A DNA stretch of 64,000 nucleotides. It comes from Diploscapter coronatus. Taxonomy: Eukaryota > Nematoda > Chromadorea > Rhabditida > Rhabditidae. Of this stretch, positions 44,197 to 57,902 are shown one piece after another. The stretch spans positions 47,569,249-47,633,248 of the forward strand of contig OZ038423.1 in NCBI GenBank assembly GCA_964036155.1. The letters are read 5' to 3'. Position 1 is the first letter of the stretch. Each line of letters begins with the position of its first letter. Under the pieces are notes generated by a model. That model did not search any database. It saw only the letters and a program-made list of their open reading frames with translations, and was not told the DNA's origin. A program made the position numbers and the translations under genes.

Positions 44197-47100
44197 ATGT
44201 CTCGGAAGCAGAGCCAGCTGGATCGGCCTTCGACGAGTCGGATTCTGCCGCGGAACGACGACGGCGACTCGGATGGCTCCTCCTGGGGAGGACAATCGCC
44301 TGTCTACAGCAAGCGGAAAGCGCAGGTATTTATTTGAATGGGAACAAAATAAAGTTTCTGGGAATAAAATTCGAAATTTCTGAAAGGGTGTAAGTTTAGG
44401 GAGCAGAAGAGAACGTTCACAGGAATATTTCAAAAGAAGCCTTTGGAAACATTTTGAAGTTTGAAGCGAATACTTTTTTAGAATATCAAAGGTTTAAGGA
44501 AGAGCTAAAAGTGACTCATTTTTTTCAAAAATTTCAAATTTGCAAAAAATTAAAAATGTACATTTTGAGGTCCGCTCGCAGCCGCGCACTACGAACAGTT
44601 TTGACGACTTCGAGGTGCGTATCGTCGCCAGAAAGGCCGTCATCGTTCAGGAACAAGTTGTGAGCAAACATTATCATTTTAAAAGACAGTATTAAGAAAA
44701 TAAGTTTTTTGAAAGCTACGGCAAAGTTATTTTCCTTCTTCCAAAGCTGCAACAGCTCGCCAAAGTATTTCTTATGAGATTCTGAAAAAAGTACTCAATA
44801 AGCTACAGTAACCTCGAAATATTTTATATCGAGAGCTACAGTATGTCAAATTCGACAGTAATCCGATTTTTTAATTCCAGGAAGAATCGTTCCTCCTCGA
44901 TCCCAACTCGATGGACCCAGCCGATTGTGTATTTGGCTCGATGAAGAAGTCCCAGCCAATCGACCTTCAAGTCAACCCGATCAGCGATGTGAGGAACGTG
45001 TCCTTCAATGAACATGACGACGTCATCACTATCGAGGAGACTTTCCAGGAAGAGAATAAGGAGGTGAGGGTTTTAAATTTTGAAAAAAGATTTTATTGAA
45101 GTTTATCCTTTATGTTAGATTTTTTTTAATATTTGTGAAGAAAATGCATGAAGGAAACAATTTGAATTTTGAAAATATTTGAAAACCTGCTCATTTACTA
45201 CTTCGGCCATGAAATGTCTACTTGAACAGAATTCAACTAACTTCTAGTCCTGCAATAGCCATCAAAATATTCTCAAAATCATATGAATTCCTGAAACTTC
45301 TATTTTTCCTTAACAACTACCCTCTAAAGTTTGATTTTCTCATCTCACTTCTCAGCCAATCTCATGAATCATAGTCAGAAGGTTGAAATTCTCGAAAGAT
45401 GATATTTTTCCAGGGCATCGTCTCGCTGTACTCTGCGCGTTCCGCGTCTTCGCTGGCGCGTCGTCTGACCGGTCTGCAGGAAGTCAATCGAGTCGATCCC
45501 CGCACTCCCCAAGTCGAAAGAAGCGAGCGCCCGCCCGCCGTTCAACTTATCGAGGACCAGCCCACCATGAGCCATGCTGGAGCGGTAAGTTTTTATTTTA
45601 TGCTTCTCGAGTTTTTCAGAACCATTTACTTTAATTTAGTCACTTGTTTCATTTATTACTCATTTGGGTAGGAAATTTTGATATTTGATAAGTTTCAAAA
45701 GGTTGCATAGTTCTCTGTGAAAGTCTTCGATTTGATCATCCGATTACATTTGGGAAATAATAAAATTAAAAACTCTAAAAGAATATTTCCAGACCCAAGC
45801 CCTGAGAAAGGAGGCTGTCGGGCCCCCGTCCCCGACCACTCCAAAGCGGACTCCCACAAAGAGACTCAATGCTCATGCACTCAGCCCCACCAAGACCATC
45901 AAGAAGGGAAAGTAAGGGAATTTTTTAATCTTAAGATTTTTCTATTAATTAAATTTTAAAGAAAAAATATCTTCAAAAATGAAAGACCTGATTTTTCAAA
46001 TGTTTTTTGAAGAAATTTCAAAATTTCAGCTTCCGCACGAGCTACGACCCGAAAATCAAGACGTTCGTCTTTTTCGACTTTGAGACCACCGGATTCTTCC
46101 CTGAGGAGAGAGGTGGAATTTTAAAATTGTTAAAAACTTAAAGAAAACTTGAGAAAAGAATAAGTACGAGAATATTTTTAAAAAAGAAAAACTTTAGAAT
46201 AAGAAATTCAGCAAAAAAATACAAATATCTTCAGGTCTGGAAAAGCAGCACTGCGACCAGATGTGGAAAAACGATCCCGGCTCCAAGGACCTGCACGACT
46301 TTCTCGACAAGGCTATAAGAATGAGTGAGTTTTTTTTCTAAATTTATTAGTTATTTTATCTAAACACCAAAGAGAATTACCTTAGCATACGCATAATTCT
46401 TGGGAGTATACTTCGAGTTCTTTAAAACATAAAATTTAAACCTTTGAAGAACATGGAGTTTTTCAGCTTCAATGGCGACGGCTCCTCGAATAACTCAGCT
46501 CGCTTTCTGCGCCATTCCAAGGATGCAGTTCGAGGAGAACATGAAGAGGATGGAAGAGAAGGCCCGGGAGTCTCCCAACTCGTCCCTGCATCGCAAAATG
46601 CCGTGCAACGTCACCTCGCGGATGATAAACCCGGGCTTTGTGCAGACGACAGATTGGGCCAACTACAACAAGAAGCAGCGAGTCATTCCAGAGGGTAGAC
46701 CAAATTTGATCTTTCTCAATTTTATTTTGTTAAAAATTCTGAAGAGTCATGCCGGAGGATAATATGATTTTGACATTTTTTCGAGAAAATAGTCTTTTTT
46801 AATTTTTGACCTTGTTTTGAGAAATTTGAATCTCTTCTCACATTAAATCGTGCAGAAAGTGATGTCATTTTTTGCTTTTTCTAATTTGTTTCTCAACTTC
46901 AGCCCTTCTATTCGAGGCCCGTCTGCTGCAGTCCTACTCGACCTTCGACAAAGAGTGGCCATCGGTGCTGGAATTTCTGAATTCTGTCCCTAAACCAGCC
47001 TGTCTCGGTAATTTTTTAATTTATTGATTTTTTAAAATATCAATTTTTCAGTGGCTCACAACGGGTTGATGTTCGACATGCGCGTGCTGTATTTCGAGCT

Positions 47101-48786
47101 GAAGCGCTACGGCTTTCTCGAGAAGAACATGGGCGTTCCCAAGGATGTGAGTATTTCAAGCTTTTTTTTTAAAGTTTCTTTTGAGAAAAATTGCCACTTG
47201 ACCAGTTTTCCCCTTGTTCATCATTAGCGTGAAAAAGCCTTTATCATTTTAGGCAATATTTTCTATCTAATAACACCATTTTCAGGTATTTTTCATCGAC
47301 ACCCTCCTAGCGACTCGCGAGATCGATCTCGAATACAGGGGCTCAGTGGAAAACGCGATTACAACCGTCGATTTTGGACGAAGTGGGAATTTTTGCTATT
47401 TTTAAAATTATGATTTCTCTAGCCATACGTTTAAAGATAGCAATTATAATCGTCTGGGATATTTCTTTAAATTACCGATTTTTAGTCTGCGCTGTTATAG
47501 CTTCGATGACGCCCGGCCGCATTCACTCGATCCCGGAAGAGGGAAACGGTGATGAAGGCAGTCAACACGCCATGGTCGCTGAAGGGGAGTCGGGTAAATT
47601 TTTGTACCATTTTATACTAGGAAGATAGATAAAATTTCTGAAAACTTAGCTAATTAACTAGTTTTTGACAAGTCGAATTTTCGATCTTTCAGAAGAGCTC
47701 GCCTCTGACGAAGGCCCATCCACTTCTGGTGCGCGACAGTCCAAGTCGAATCCTATTCTTATCAACAACGACAAAACCCCGCTGGCTAGATCGCAAGTCA
47801 GTGCGGGAAGAAGTCAAGGAACTATCCTCCTCCGTTCGAAGTCTTCCCTGGGAAATCGTACACCGTCGAGATCTAAGCCCATTCAGAAATCGCAGTCCTC
47901 GAATCTTGCGACCAGGTACACTTGGATTTGATCATTTTTAAAATTGTATTTAGTGTAGTGATAAAATTTCAGAATTTTTCGATTTTTTGATAAAAGATAT
48001 AATGTTTTTTTTATAAAACTACTGTATTTTTGAGCAAGAATACTGATTTTTAATTTAACATTTTGACCCTCGTAAATTTAGAGCACAAGGCACTCCCTCA
48101 CCCTTCGTCGGTGATGCCTCGCTGTTCGAGGACGTTCTGCCACTCGACCATCCGCTCTGCTATTTGCGCATGCCCGAATGGCCCCCTGCAATAAGACGAA
48201 GAATGCGACCGGAGCTCTTCATTAAGTAGGTCATTTAAAAAAAAATTTCTTTCAAACTTCATTTTTCAAAGTTTTATTGTAAAATTTGTATTTTTGCTCT
48301 AAAATATTGATTTTCTATTTTCTCCGACGACATTTACCAAAATTACGTCCTTCTTTTCCAGATGTTCCGACGGCAAGTGGATCTTCGACAAGACGAACGC
48401 AGAGAAGATGAGTCACGCGCTGGGTCAACTTTACAAACAGGTGCGATTTTTCTAAATTTTGAAGAAAAAACGGTAAAATTTTAAAAGTTAAAGAAAAAAT
48501 TCAGATAATCAAAGGCAACTTTGACGCCCACTATGCTCAGGACGATTCGGATGCTCTGATGCAGGTGAAAATCAAAATTATTTAAAATAGCAATTTTATG
48601 GCAAAGTCACATATTTTACATAAAAAATGAAATTTTTATAGATAAGACGAATGTTTCCAAAGAAAATTTTACATTTTTGAGGAAAATTAAATATTCTGAA
48701 AAAATGGATTTTTTTAGGTTTGCATGGCCTACGGGCCCAAGTTTCTGAAGTACGTCGACAGAAAAGCGGCTGACATTCCGTTCTGA
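44197..48786 (+). CDS. TREX-family 3'-5' DNA exonuclease with long N-terminal extension and insertion
   Basis: DEDDh exonuclease related to TREX1/TREX2, which degrade DNA 3' ends and cytosolic DNA. Seventeen exons from 44197-44325 to 48718-48786 sum to 2073 nt (690 aa) in phase. ExoI is FFDFETTG (exon 46030-46112), ExoII is AHNGLMFD (47052-47146), and ExoIII is HYAQDD with H and D five residues apart (48505-48564). The catalytic set is therefore complete. About 230 Ser/Arg/Pro-rich residues precede the domain. About 250 residues separate ExoII and ExoIII, mostly low complexity (exons 47486-48225), against about 65 in human TREX1. The end, FLKYVDRKAADIPF, matches the TREX terminal helix. The start follows an acceptor at 44190-44191. 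The second exon could start at 44570 or, using a nearby acceptor, 12 nt later. Confidence 0.85.
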
Positions 48787-49448
48787 AACTTGAGAGGAAA
48801 GGACACTCAGACCAAGAAAATTAATCAACTCGCAAATCCAGGAAGATTTGGAAATACTGAAATAAACCATTAAATTTAAGACATTTTTCAGAATGTTGAT
48901 TTTCAATTCATTTTATTTTTTTAAATTTATCCAGTTTTCATTACTTCTTTCTCACTTTTTTCGCGAAATATCATACAAATTAGTCGATTATCAAGAAACA
49001 TTCCGAAATTTCAATTTCATTCATCACAAAAATTAATTTTCATCATGATTTTTAGAGCCACTTTTCTCTACGAAGCTCGGTCAAATTTATCTTTCATCTC
49101 TATTTCGTAAGAAATGAGCATATTCGAATATTTGTTGGTGCTTTATTAGGATATCCAATTATTCTATCTTGTAAAGTCGTGTGAATTTTTGTCCTATTCA
49201 GAGCATCTTATTAAGGTTTGAAAATTAAAAAAATCGTCGTTTTTTCTTGTTTTCAGAGTTTGTTGTCTGAATAAATGCAAATTTGCAAGAGTGATCTTTT
49301 TATAAAAGGAGCTTAAAATGATACCTTTACAGAACATCAATTGAAGTGTTATTTTTGAATTCCCTATACAAGCCTCCATCATTATTGCTATTCGGTATTT
49401 GAAGTGTTTGCTTCGGAGTTAAGACTTCTCTCTAAAAATTTAAAATTT
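48787..49448. terminator. Convergent 3' ends of the TREX-like and guanylate cyclase genes
   Basis: AATAAA at 48861-48866 lies 75 nt after the TREX-like stop. On the minus strand AATAAA corresponds to TTTATT at 49142-49147, about 300 nt past the cyclase stop. No other gene seen; the 62-codon minus-strand ORF at 49194-49382 is in the presumed 3' UTR. Confidence 0.5.
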
Positions 49449-52400
49449 TCAAAATAATTTCCTAAACATCTCCACCTTTTTAGGCTGAACCCCAAAATTC
49501 GGTTTATCCATGCTCTTAGTTTCGATAATAGATTGCATCTTTTTCGATTTTTCTTGATTCGTATCACTTGAAGACCCTTTTCTTCGGAGAACCCAAAAAG
49601 TTTCCATCACGCCTTTTCCCTAAAATTTACCGATTTATGGTACTTTTGACCCAAAATGACACCTTTATGATGACTTCACCCCTCGATTCGGTGATAAATT
49701 CGTTTGGAAAGTGGGTCATCAGCAATATATGGGCTTCGGAGCTCAAGTGGACGTGAGAGGCTAAAAGACATTAAAATTAAAATTTAAAAAAAAGAATAAA
49801 AAAGCCCACGTTTTCCATTGCTCTCCATCCTTGACGCGGTGTTCACAGTGTCACCAAAAAGGCAATATCTTGGCATCGATAAACCAACTACACCCGCTAC
49901 GCACGGGCCTAAGCTTTGTTTTTCGTCGTTTCTCCTATTTTTAAAAATACCACTATTAATCCCGATCCTCAGTTCCACTCTGTCGTTGAGTAAATGACTA
50001 ATCCGGAATTTTGAAACGTAATCCATAAAGTCGAGAGACATATTGACGATCACTTGGATGTGGTTGAACCCATTTCTCGCTGGTAGTCCGGAAACGACTA
50101 AATATCCGTCACCGATAGACTCTACCTTAAATTTTTTACTTTTAAAAGTAAGTTGCAAAATTTTATAACCGTAATTTGGTGTGGTTTTAATGCTACCGAA
50201 TTTATACAGATATGAATAAATTTCACCTTATAAGCGTCATATTGCTCAATAATCGAGTCGAAATTGCCGTAGAGCTCATTAAGAATGTTCACTACCTAAA
50301 TTTCCTCATACCTGTCTAAAAAGTTAGAAAAAAAGAACCTGGAAAGGTGTGCATTTTGAGGCTAATTGGGTAAATTTTACGATATCCGAGAAAAATATCG
50401 TTACTGAATCGAAACCTTCAGGCTCTACTGACTGGCCTAATTTCAATCTTTCGGCTACTTGCCTTAAATTCTGGATTAATTGAATTTTATCAAGGAAAAA
50501 CCTCGGCAGCATTCTCCCCAATAAAACATCGGCCTTCTTCTTTTCTGCGACCAATTCTTTGGTTCTTTCGTCGACCTCCCTTTCAAGCGTGGAAGTATAC
50601 TCCTCCATCATAGCAAAAACCTGGATAGTTAGGCTAATTAACTCAAAATTAGTAATGATCTATTTAGATAATTACATGGTCCATCAGATTCGATTTACTC
50701 TTGGGCATCATGTCTTGCAGCATTTTGCAAACCATTTCCATTTTCGGCCTGTCGCTAGGCGCCTGACACCAACAGTCTCTAATTAGGTGCAGCTTAATTG
50801 GGAGTACTAGTTAATCTAATTTATTAGAGTAATTAATTACCAAGGCCGAGTTGATTTCTAGGTCATCAGTGGCTAGATCTGGCCTTATAGGTTGATGACC
50901 TCCCTTCCTTATTAGATAGATTAATTCTAAAAAAAACTAGACTTATTTCTTGAGAAGATATGATTTTTACCATCCACACTTTCCTGTCGATTGGCCAAGT
51001 TCCATGCCGATTTTCGGGTGATGATTTCCGACGAAACTATCGCGAAAGAATAAACGTCACTCTCGGGCGTAGGATCATTGATACTTTGCAGAATCTCAGG
51101 GGCCACCCAAAGATAGTCTAAAAATTTTAAAAATAGGTCAAATTGAGGTAAAAATACCGATTTTCGCGATTTCTTTCGTGCTATCCAGAGCTAGTAGCCC
51201 GTAGTCCGAAATTTTCACTTGCCAGCTATCATTGACCAGACAAACCGACGACTTCAGGCGACCGTGAACCCCCAGAAAAGAGGAGTGCAGGTAATGGAGA
51301 CCCTAAAATTATATTACCATTTTTCTTATCTTCAAACATGCAAAGATCGAATTGAATTTTACGCTCCTTAAATTTTTAATGAATTTTTCGAAAGCATACC
51401 TCTGCCACATCTCTAATCAAACAAAATACGAAGAACGAGTCAAGATTGAGGTTTCCTCTGGATATAATGTCCTAAATTCTCGAAAATTTTCAAGTCCCAA
51501 AAGTTTTTGGACCTGCAAACTACCCCTGAAGCACATTCTCCAGACCGCGATAAATTCCACTCCGTCAATTGACAAGCCAATGAACTTGTTCACATTTTCA
51601 TGGTCTAACTTTCTTACCTGAAATTTCTATCTCTTCAAAAAATGAAGAGCAAATGACAACCTTCGAAAAATGATCGAGTAATTTCTTGTCCATAGGTTTT
51701 GAATGAAGTTTCATGGTCAGGACGGGCTCTTTCTCGTAGATGAAGACCTTGTAGAGTCCGAATTCGCCTTCGATGGTGAATCTACTGCTTTCTCCAGTCA
51801 CCGTACTACTTGGCCCGGATTGAAGGGAACGTTTGCTTTGACGATCTTTCTAAAAATCAGTCCATTTATGAGAAATTCCTATCTTGAGCGATATGTTTCA
51901 TATTTATTTTTTTTTAATTTTGAACCTTGCTCGGCGGTTTCTGGAGTTTGCTGAATAGTATTTGCCATTCCGAGTTCAAGCGTTCTTGCTCCAACTTTTT
52001 GGATCTAAATATGTGTTAAAAATTCCTTGAAAATTGATATTCAGGTATGATACCTGAATATGAATCCAACGAATGCCAATGCAGCTAAGAATAGCAGAAA
52101 AATAACCACGCTTCCGACGATCACATAGACCAAATAAGCATCCCAGAAGTCGACAGGACATTGATCCCCAAGTAATCCGCATAGAGGGATGTTCAGGGGT
52201 CTAATTAAGATAATCAGGGTAATTAAAAAGAATGATTACTTAATTCCACCCCTATTCGCCCAGATTTCCGATTCGGACTTGTAGAGCTTGGTCACTTGCT
52301 GGAATTTCATCAGGTTTCAAGATTTAAAGAGTAGAATTTGTCTGTGTTCCAGAACACTTTTGTGCGATGAAAGTTTTTAGTAAATTCTTACTGTAAGTTT

Positions 52401-55168
52401 AAAAATTTTACCGACGAAATTTTCAATCTCTTGAAACAACGCGTCTTTATATTCAACTTAATGTTTACCTTGACAAAGTTGACGTAGCTGATATTTATCA
52501 GAGGTTGTTGGTCGAAGTTAGTATTCAGGCCATACAGGAAATAGACTGCGTCTCTCGTATTGTTAGAGTTTATCGAAACTGCTCCGGATAGTCCTAAAAT
52601 TTGACAGATGATTCAAATATGCTAGTTTTTAGCGCCTTGAAAGGAGACTCTCATCCTTCCAGCCATAATGGCGGCATTTTTGATTTCACTCGGATCTTCG
52701 GTCTGATTTAGGGCTAATCCATACAGATACACGGCATCATACAAATTCCTAGCATATCCTGGGGCCTAAAAGTCAGTTAAAATCGATAAAAAATCAATTA
52801 AAAAGTACCGAACTATTGGTGTTATTTTGACAGGCGTCGGTGTTGCAGTTTAGTGGGGGTTCGCGGACCCTTTTTGAGGATGTATTACGGAAGAAATTGA
52901 GATATTCTGGGTCCAAAACTACGGAATCAGCATCTACCTGGAAAATATTATTTACTGTTTGGAACTGGTTATACATTATTAACGATTAGTTTAAAATTAC
53001 GTTTCCCTATCAAATTTCAAAACTTATCCCAAGAAAGTCTTACAATGAGCCATTTCGACATAGCTTGTTTCACAATCTCATCGTTTCCATCGTTGCTATT
53101 TCCTAGTCCTTCCCAGAGAGGAGTTAGTCCGTTTGAGACTAAACTTTAATTTAATTTCTTTGGAAATCAAGGATCTGACGTAGTGTGCTCCCGGTAGTAA
53201 CTTGACCGAAGCCATATCTTCTTATAGTGAACAGAATGTAGACGTATTCATCGTTCACCATGTCTAGTTGCGTAGTCCGTATCATAAAGTCCCTTCGCTC
53301 ATTGATACCATCCATACACAGAACAAAGACTTAATTAGGGGGTAATTGAGCAGTTAATTAGGGCAATTATACTTCTAGCTCTCGTTTTCGCAGTACGAAG
53401 TTGATTGTAGTAGGTCTCATTGTCGGTCGACAGACGTTGTTTCCAGTTGATAGCTATATTGAGATTTGAGCCGCCAAGAGCTGACTAGAATTAAAAAGAA
53501 ATGTTTAGAAAGTTTGAGGAATTTCATCATCCAAAATATATGTTAGTATTGGAGCTTTTCCTCGAGCTACTTTGATACTGTCGATCTCTCACCATTGTGG
53601 AGTCTCCATAAAAGTGCGCATTGCGATTGAACTCTTCCACATTTGCGCTTCTTTGCGCTCTCCACTCATTGGCTAACTCTATCATAGGCCTTTCTCACTC
53701 AATCCATATTAACTCAGCCAGAGGAAAAAGTGGCGGCAGAATGAATAAGAGTCGCCTGTAGAATTGCTATTAGTTTTGCATTTATTAGCTAATTCAAATT
53801 TTAAAAAAAAGTTTAATTGTAACGCGCACTTTTACGGGCGCTTCATAATGGTAAGAAGTCAACGGTAAAATTACTTCAAAATCTGAAACTGCTCCGTCAC
53901 AGAACTGGACTTCGTTGGTTGTATAGAGGATTGCTATTTGGTCGTAGTTCAGAATGGATAAAACTTCGATAACGGCGTTTGCAAGGCTAAAAATATCGTG
54001 TTTCACAGAAAATAGCAACGTTTACGTCAAGGTGTTGACCACCATAGTCGTAAGAAACGGATATTTGTCAGCGTTCGCATACTTCGCGTCCGCGACGTAC
54101 CTAGGAATTCCTTGCCATCAATTCAGAAAATGAATGAGACTTACCCCCAAGCGAGGACAATCTTTTCATAATATTTTGATAAAATTGCCACGGGATCGGC
54201 CCCTGGAATTGACAATCATCGACTTAACCTAGACCTTACAAAGTTGACGAAAGTTCCAAACTCACTCTCAGATCTTGGTTATTTTTGGTATGCCTAACAG
54301 AAAATGTTTTGAGACCACATCTTCCTATTGTTAGAAAGGTAAAGAACTATCAAGGCCGGAATTCAAGCTTGGACTTTGATCACTCAGAAGACTACCTTGT
54401 GTGCAGGGCGGCGCAATGACCAGATCCACGTTGTAATCGTCGAAGAAAGTGACGGCGGCGCCTGCTGCCGCCGCCCGGTCACATTCCGTATAGTTCGTAA
54501 AAACCCTGGATTAGATCAAGATATAAATAGGTCAAACTAAAATGCAAGTGCATTGTCATAAAGGAGTCGAATAAGAAAAAAAGTTTGCGTGAAGCAAAGC
54601 GCAATATATCTTGATAGCAATGCTCTCAGTCATAAAGCATGGTTGATCGATTTTAGATCAAAGACCCACTCAAACTCCCAGTTATTAATTTTCTGCTCCT
54701 CATTGAGTTTGTCGATGGCGAGTCCAATCGCACCCCCACAAACCGCAAATCCGATACTCGCCGATTGAACCTGCTGATTGGCGGTTATGCCCATACGAAC
54801 CTAGAAAAATAGAAGGTTCATTCTAGAACGCGGCTCAAATTTGTATAACGAAATTTTCTTGGGTCAGTCACTTACCGTAAAGCCTATAATTGAAGTACTC
54901 CTCTCAGAATTGGCCTGAGAATAGAAGCTCATGCTTTTCAATTAGAGGTTTCACAGTTTGTATCGATAATTTTCTGACGTTCGAAAATAATTTAGAAAAA
55001 AAAACCCACGACATATTTTCCATTCGGGTTTATAGTTGGTGGTACGGTCGGGAGTTCAGTAGAATTAATACTTGAAGGTTGAAAAATACTCGGTTGCGAA
55101 AATATTTCTATCGAATAAAATCCAAGAATCAAGAAAATTATCGAATATTTCGACTTATTGAATTTCAT
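49449..55168 (-). CDS. Receptor-type guanylate cyclase (GCY family)
   Basis: Makes cGMP from GTP on ligand or sensory input; nematodes use a large GCY family in sensory neurons. Order: signal peptide (55168-55090), ANF-receptor-like ectodomain (54800-52240), membrane helix in exon 52054-52200, kinase homology domain (51849-50676), coiled coil, cyclase domain (50462-49663), short basic tail ending at 49449. In the kinase homology domain HGRLKSS replaces HRD, as usual for this inactive domain. The cyclase has both metal-binding Asp ([16 protein letters not shown]). GTP-selecting Glu and Cys are present in VESIGD and RYCLFGD, as are Asn and Arg in NTASRMES, so it should be active. The start is the ATG at 55168, ten nt after an acceptor. 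The segment 53490-53880 of the ectodomain could not be modelled cleanly. Which GCY paralog it is remains open. Confidence 0.92.
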
Positions 55169-56265
55169 GAACAAGAAACTAATGATAGTGAGAATATCAA
55201 ATTGTCGAGTCTCGAAAAAAATAGCAACTAGCAGATAAAAATAAGTGGGCGAATGAAATGAAGCCTAAATTTCGAATTTCGAAAGAAGCCAAGAATCTGA
55301 AATCCGTCTAAAATAGAAAATAAATTCGAAGAAGTTCGTGAATTACGCATGTAGCAAATTAGGATTTACGATATGTTTACGAAAGAATCCTTACATTAGA
55401 CTTTGAAACCTTTACGTCAATAGGACTCGTTGTTTGTTTCGTTATGATTGAAAACGACCAAGTTTTACTTCTGTATCATAATATTCGATGTTAATTATGC
55501 CATATTTTTTTAAAATCTAATTAGTTCTCAATAAATTATATATTTAGACAAACTTATTATGCTGAACTGATGAAAATCTATGAAAACGGTAATTCATATC
55601 TGAAACTAATTGTAAGTATAAGTTACCAAGAAGATTCGATAAAACTGGCTTAAAAATGCTTAATTTAGATTCAATCAGAAAGTCGAGAGTATCACAAATT
55701 CTATATGCATGATTCAATTCGAAACCCTGTCTTAAAAATAATATTTTAAAATGAAACTCAAAAATGATCACATTCAAAGAACTCGCATTAAAAGGCAACG
55801 TTCTAAAATTATTTGCGTAAAATTATAGCGTACATAAGGGGTGCGTTTAAATTAGAATAACCAGGAAGAGGTTTAAAGATAATGTGAAGAAATTCAAATG
55901 TCGAATTTTCAAAGTTTTAGACGGAAAAAAAATGAATCTTGATTAGAAAGCTCCGGGTTATATCACTTATCACAGAAATCTCCAGTTTCCACGGGTGGAT
56001 TCCAAAATTTACCGACGGTTGAGAATTAGGATTTGAAGAGCGATTTTAGCTGAAAGTTTATCACAACTTATCATAAATATAAATGATTAAATACATCAAG
56101 TTTGAAATTATGACTCATTCAAGCCTTCAACTGAAACATGTATCGCTTGAAATAACTATTAACCGATTCTTACGAATAAACTTCAAAGAATATCCACAAA
56201 ATGTTGTTAAACCTAGATTTCTAATAAAATATTTGAGACTCATTAGCTACATTATTTTTATAAAT
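55169..56265. other. Spacer between the cyclase start and the PPP1R21-like stop
   Basis: About 1.1 kb of AT-rich sequence without a recognised exon. It probably holds the cyclase promoter and outron; an acceptor (CATTAG) at 55179-55180 lies just before the start. ORFs at 55544-55798 and 56083-56289 are unsupported. Confidence 0.5.
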
Positions 56266-57871
56266 TCATTCAAATTTTTTAAAACATAAATTGCCCACCC
56301 CTTTATTCTGTTTGCCAGTTTCCTTGCCCTTGTCGCCCTCTGCGTCCCTGGCGAGTTTCGAATTGAGCTCTGCAACGTGCTCTGTCAGCTGAGTCAACTG
56401 CTCTTGGTATCCCTTGTGGGTGCTCGAAAGCTCTTCCTGAAAACATTTCATTTTTATTTTTATTGAATTTATTTGTCCATTTCTAAAAAATACCGTTAAC
56501 CGATCGACTTTCATCTCTTTTTCCCTCACGAGTTGTTCCATTCTTTTGAGCTCCGACTTCATGATATTGTTTCTCATTGCAATGGTTTGGACCTGCAGTT
56601 AAACAAAATAAGAAAGATAAATAATAGTATACTTTTGGATATTTCACCCAATTTTCCTCAACTGATACTATTTTCAAAATAGATTATTATTATTGAAAAG
56701 GATGATTCTTTTTATGTCCAAAAATTATTTTTAAAAAATCGAAAAAGACTTTGCTGCAATCAGCATTATTTAAAATTAAAAAGTAGATATATTTTTCAAA
56801 ATGGGTGTTCAGTGAATCCTTCAAACATTTCAAAAATAAACAGAAGAATAGTAAAGTTTCAAAATCACCTCATTTTCATAGTACTTAGTCATGCATTGGT
56901 TGAGCATGAGTTCATCGTGGAGTTGCTTCAGACGTTCGTGGAAAGCCTCGAGAGCCAACTCCTTTTGTTCGTCGTAGGATTCTCTGCAAAAAATTAATAA
57001 TTCATCTTTTTTATCGATACTATTTCATCAAAGTTCAGTGAAATTTCAAGTATCCAGTGATAAATAATATCTTTAAACAATTACTCCATTTTTTCAGAAA
57101 GGTTATTAAAATGAAAAAAAAAACTACTTATCGCCCCCTGCATTGGCGTTTTCGAGTCGTTTGTTAAGCAGCGAAATGTCGACCAAATGCATCTCCCGAT
57201 CCAGGTCCAGCTTGCAGATCTTCTCCAGCAAAACCGAGATCTGAAAATTGTATTATTTTTTTTAGAAATGCTCCAAGAATTTTCTTGTTTAAAATATTCT
57301 CAATACTGATTATTTTTGGATCACTTTTCTGCTGCATAAAAGGAATATTTTCTTCACAAATGTTTCAAAAAATTTCTAGGCTAGATTTTGAAATCAGCCA
57401 AAATTCAATACGCTGTCAGATAAGCCTGTGTGGATACTATAACAAATTTCGTTTTATTTTCAAATGAATTTTTTTTTTTAAATTTCCAATGCTAAAATAT
57501 TTTCATAAACAAGGATAAATCTGATTGGGAACATTTTCAGAAAAAAAACTGAAAACAAAAATCACCTGACAATTGACGTCCTCCCTTTTGAAGTCTTTTT
57601 CCTCTCTTTCTTCCTTCCTCTCTCCATTCACTCTTTCGTCGCTCGTGGATTCGTGTTCCGGAACGGGTTCCACAAGTTCCGCAATTTTTCCTTCCCGAAC
57701 ATTTTGATCATCCTCTAGAACACTGAAAGGGTTCGTCGGAACAACCGGGACTGTTTCGGGTTTTTGGAAGTGATTATTTTGCTCTAGAACAGGATGCTCC
57801 ATTGCAGAATTCGTCAACCTTGTGGTGGTCTGAAAATTGGAAACCTATAAAATTTGAACTTTTATAAAATA

Positions 57872-57902
<31 letters not shown>

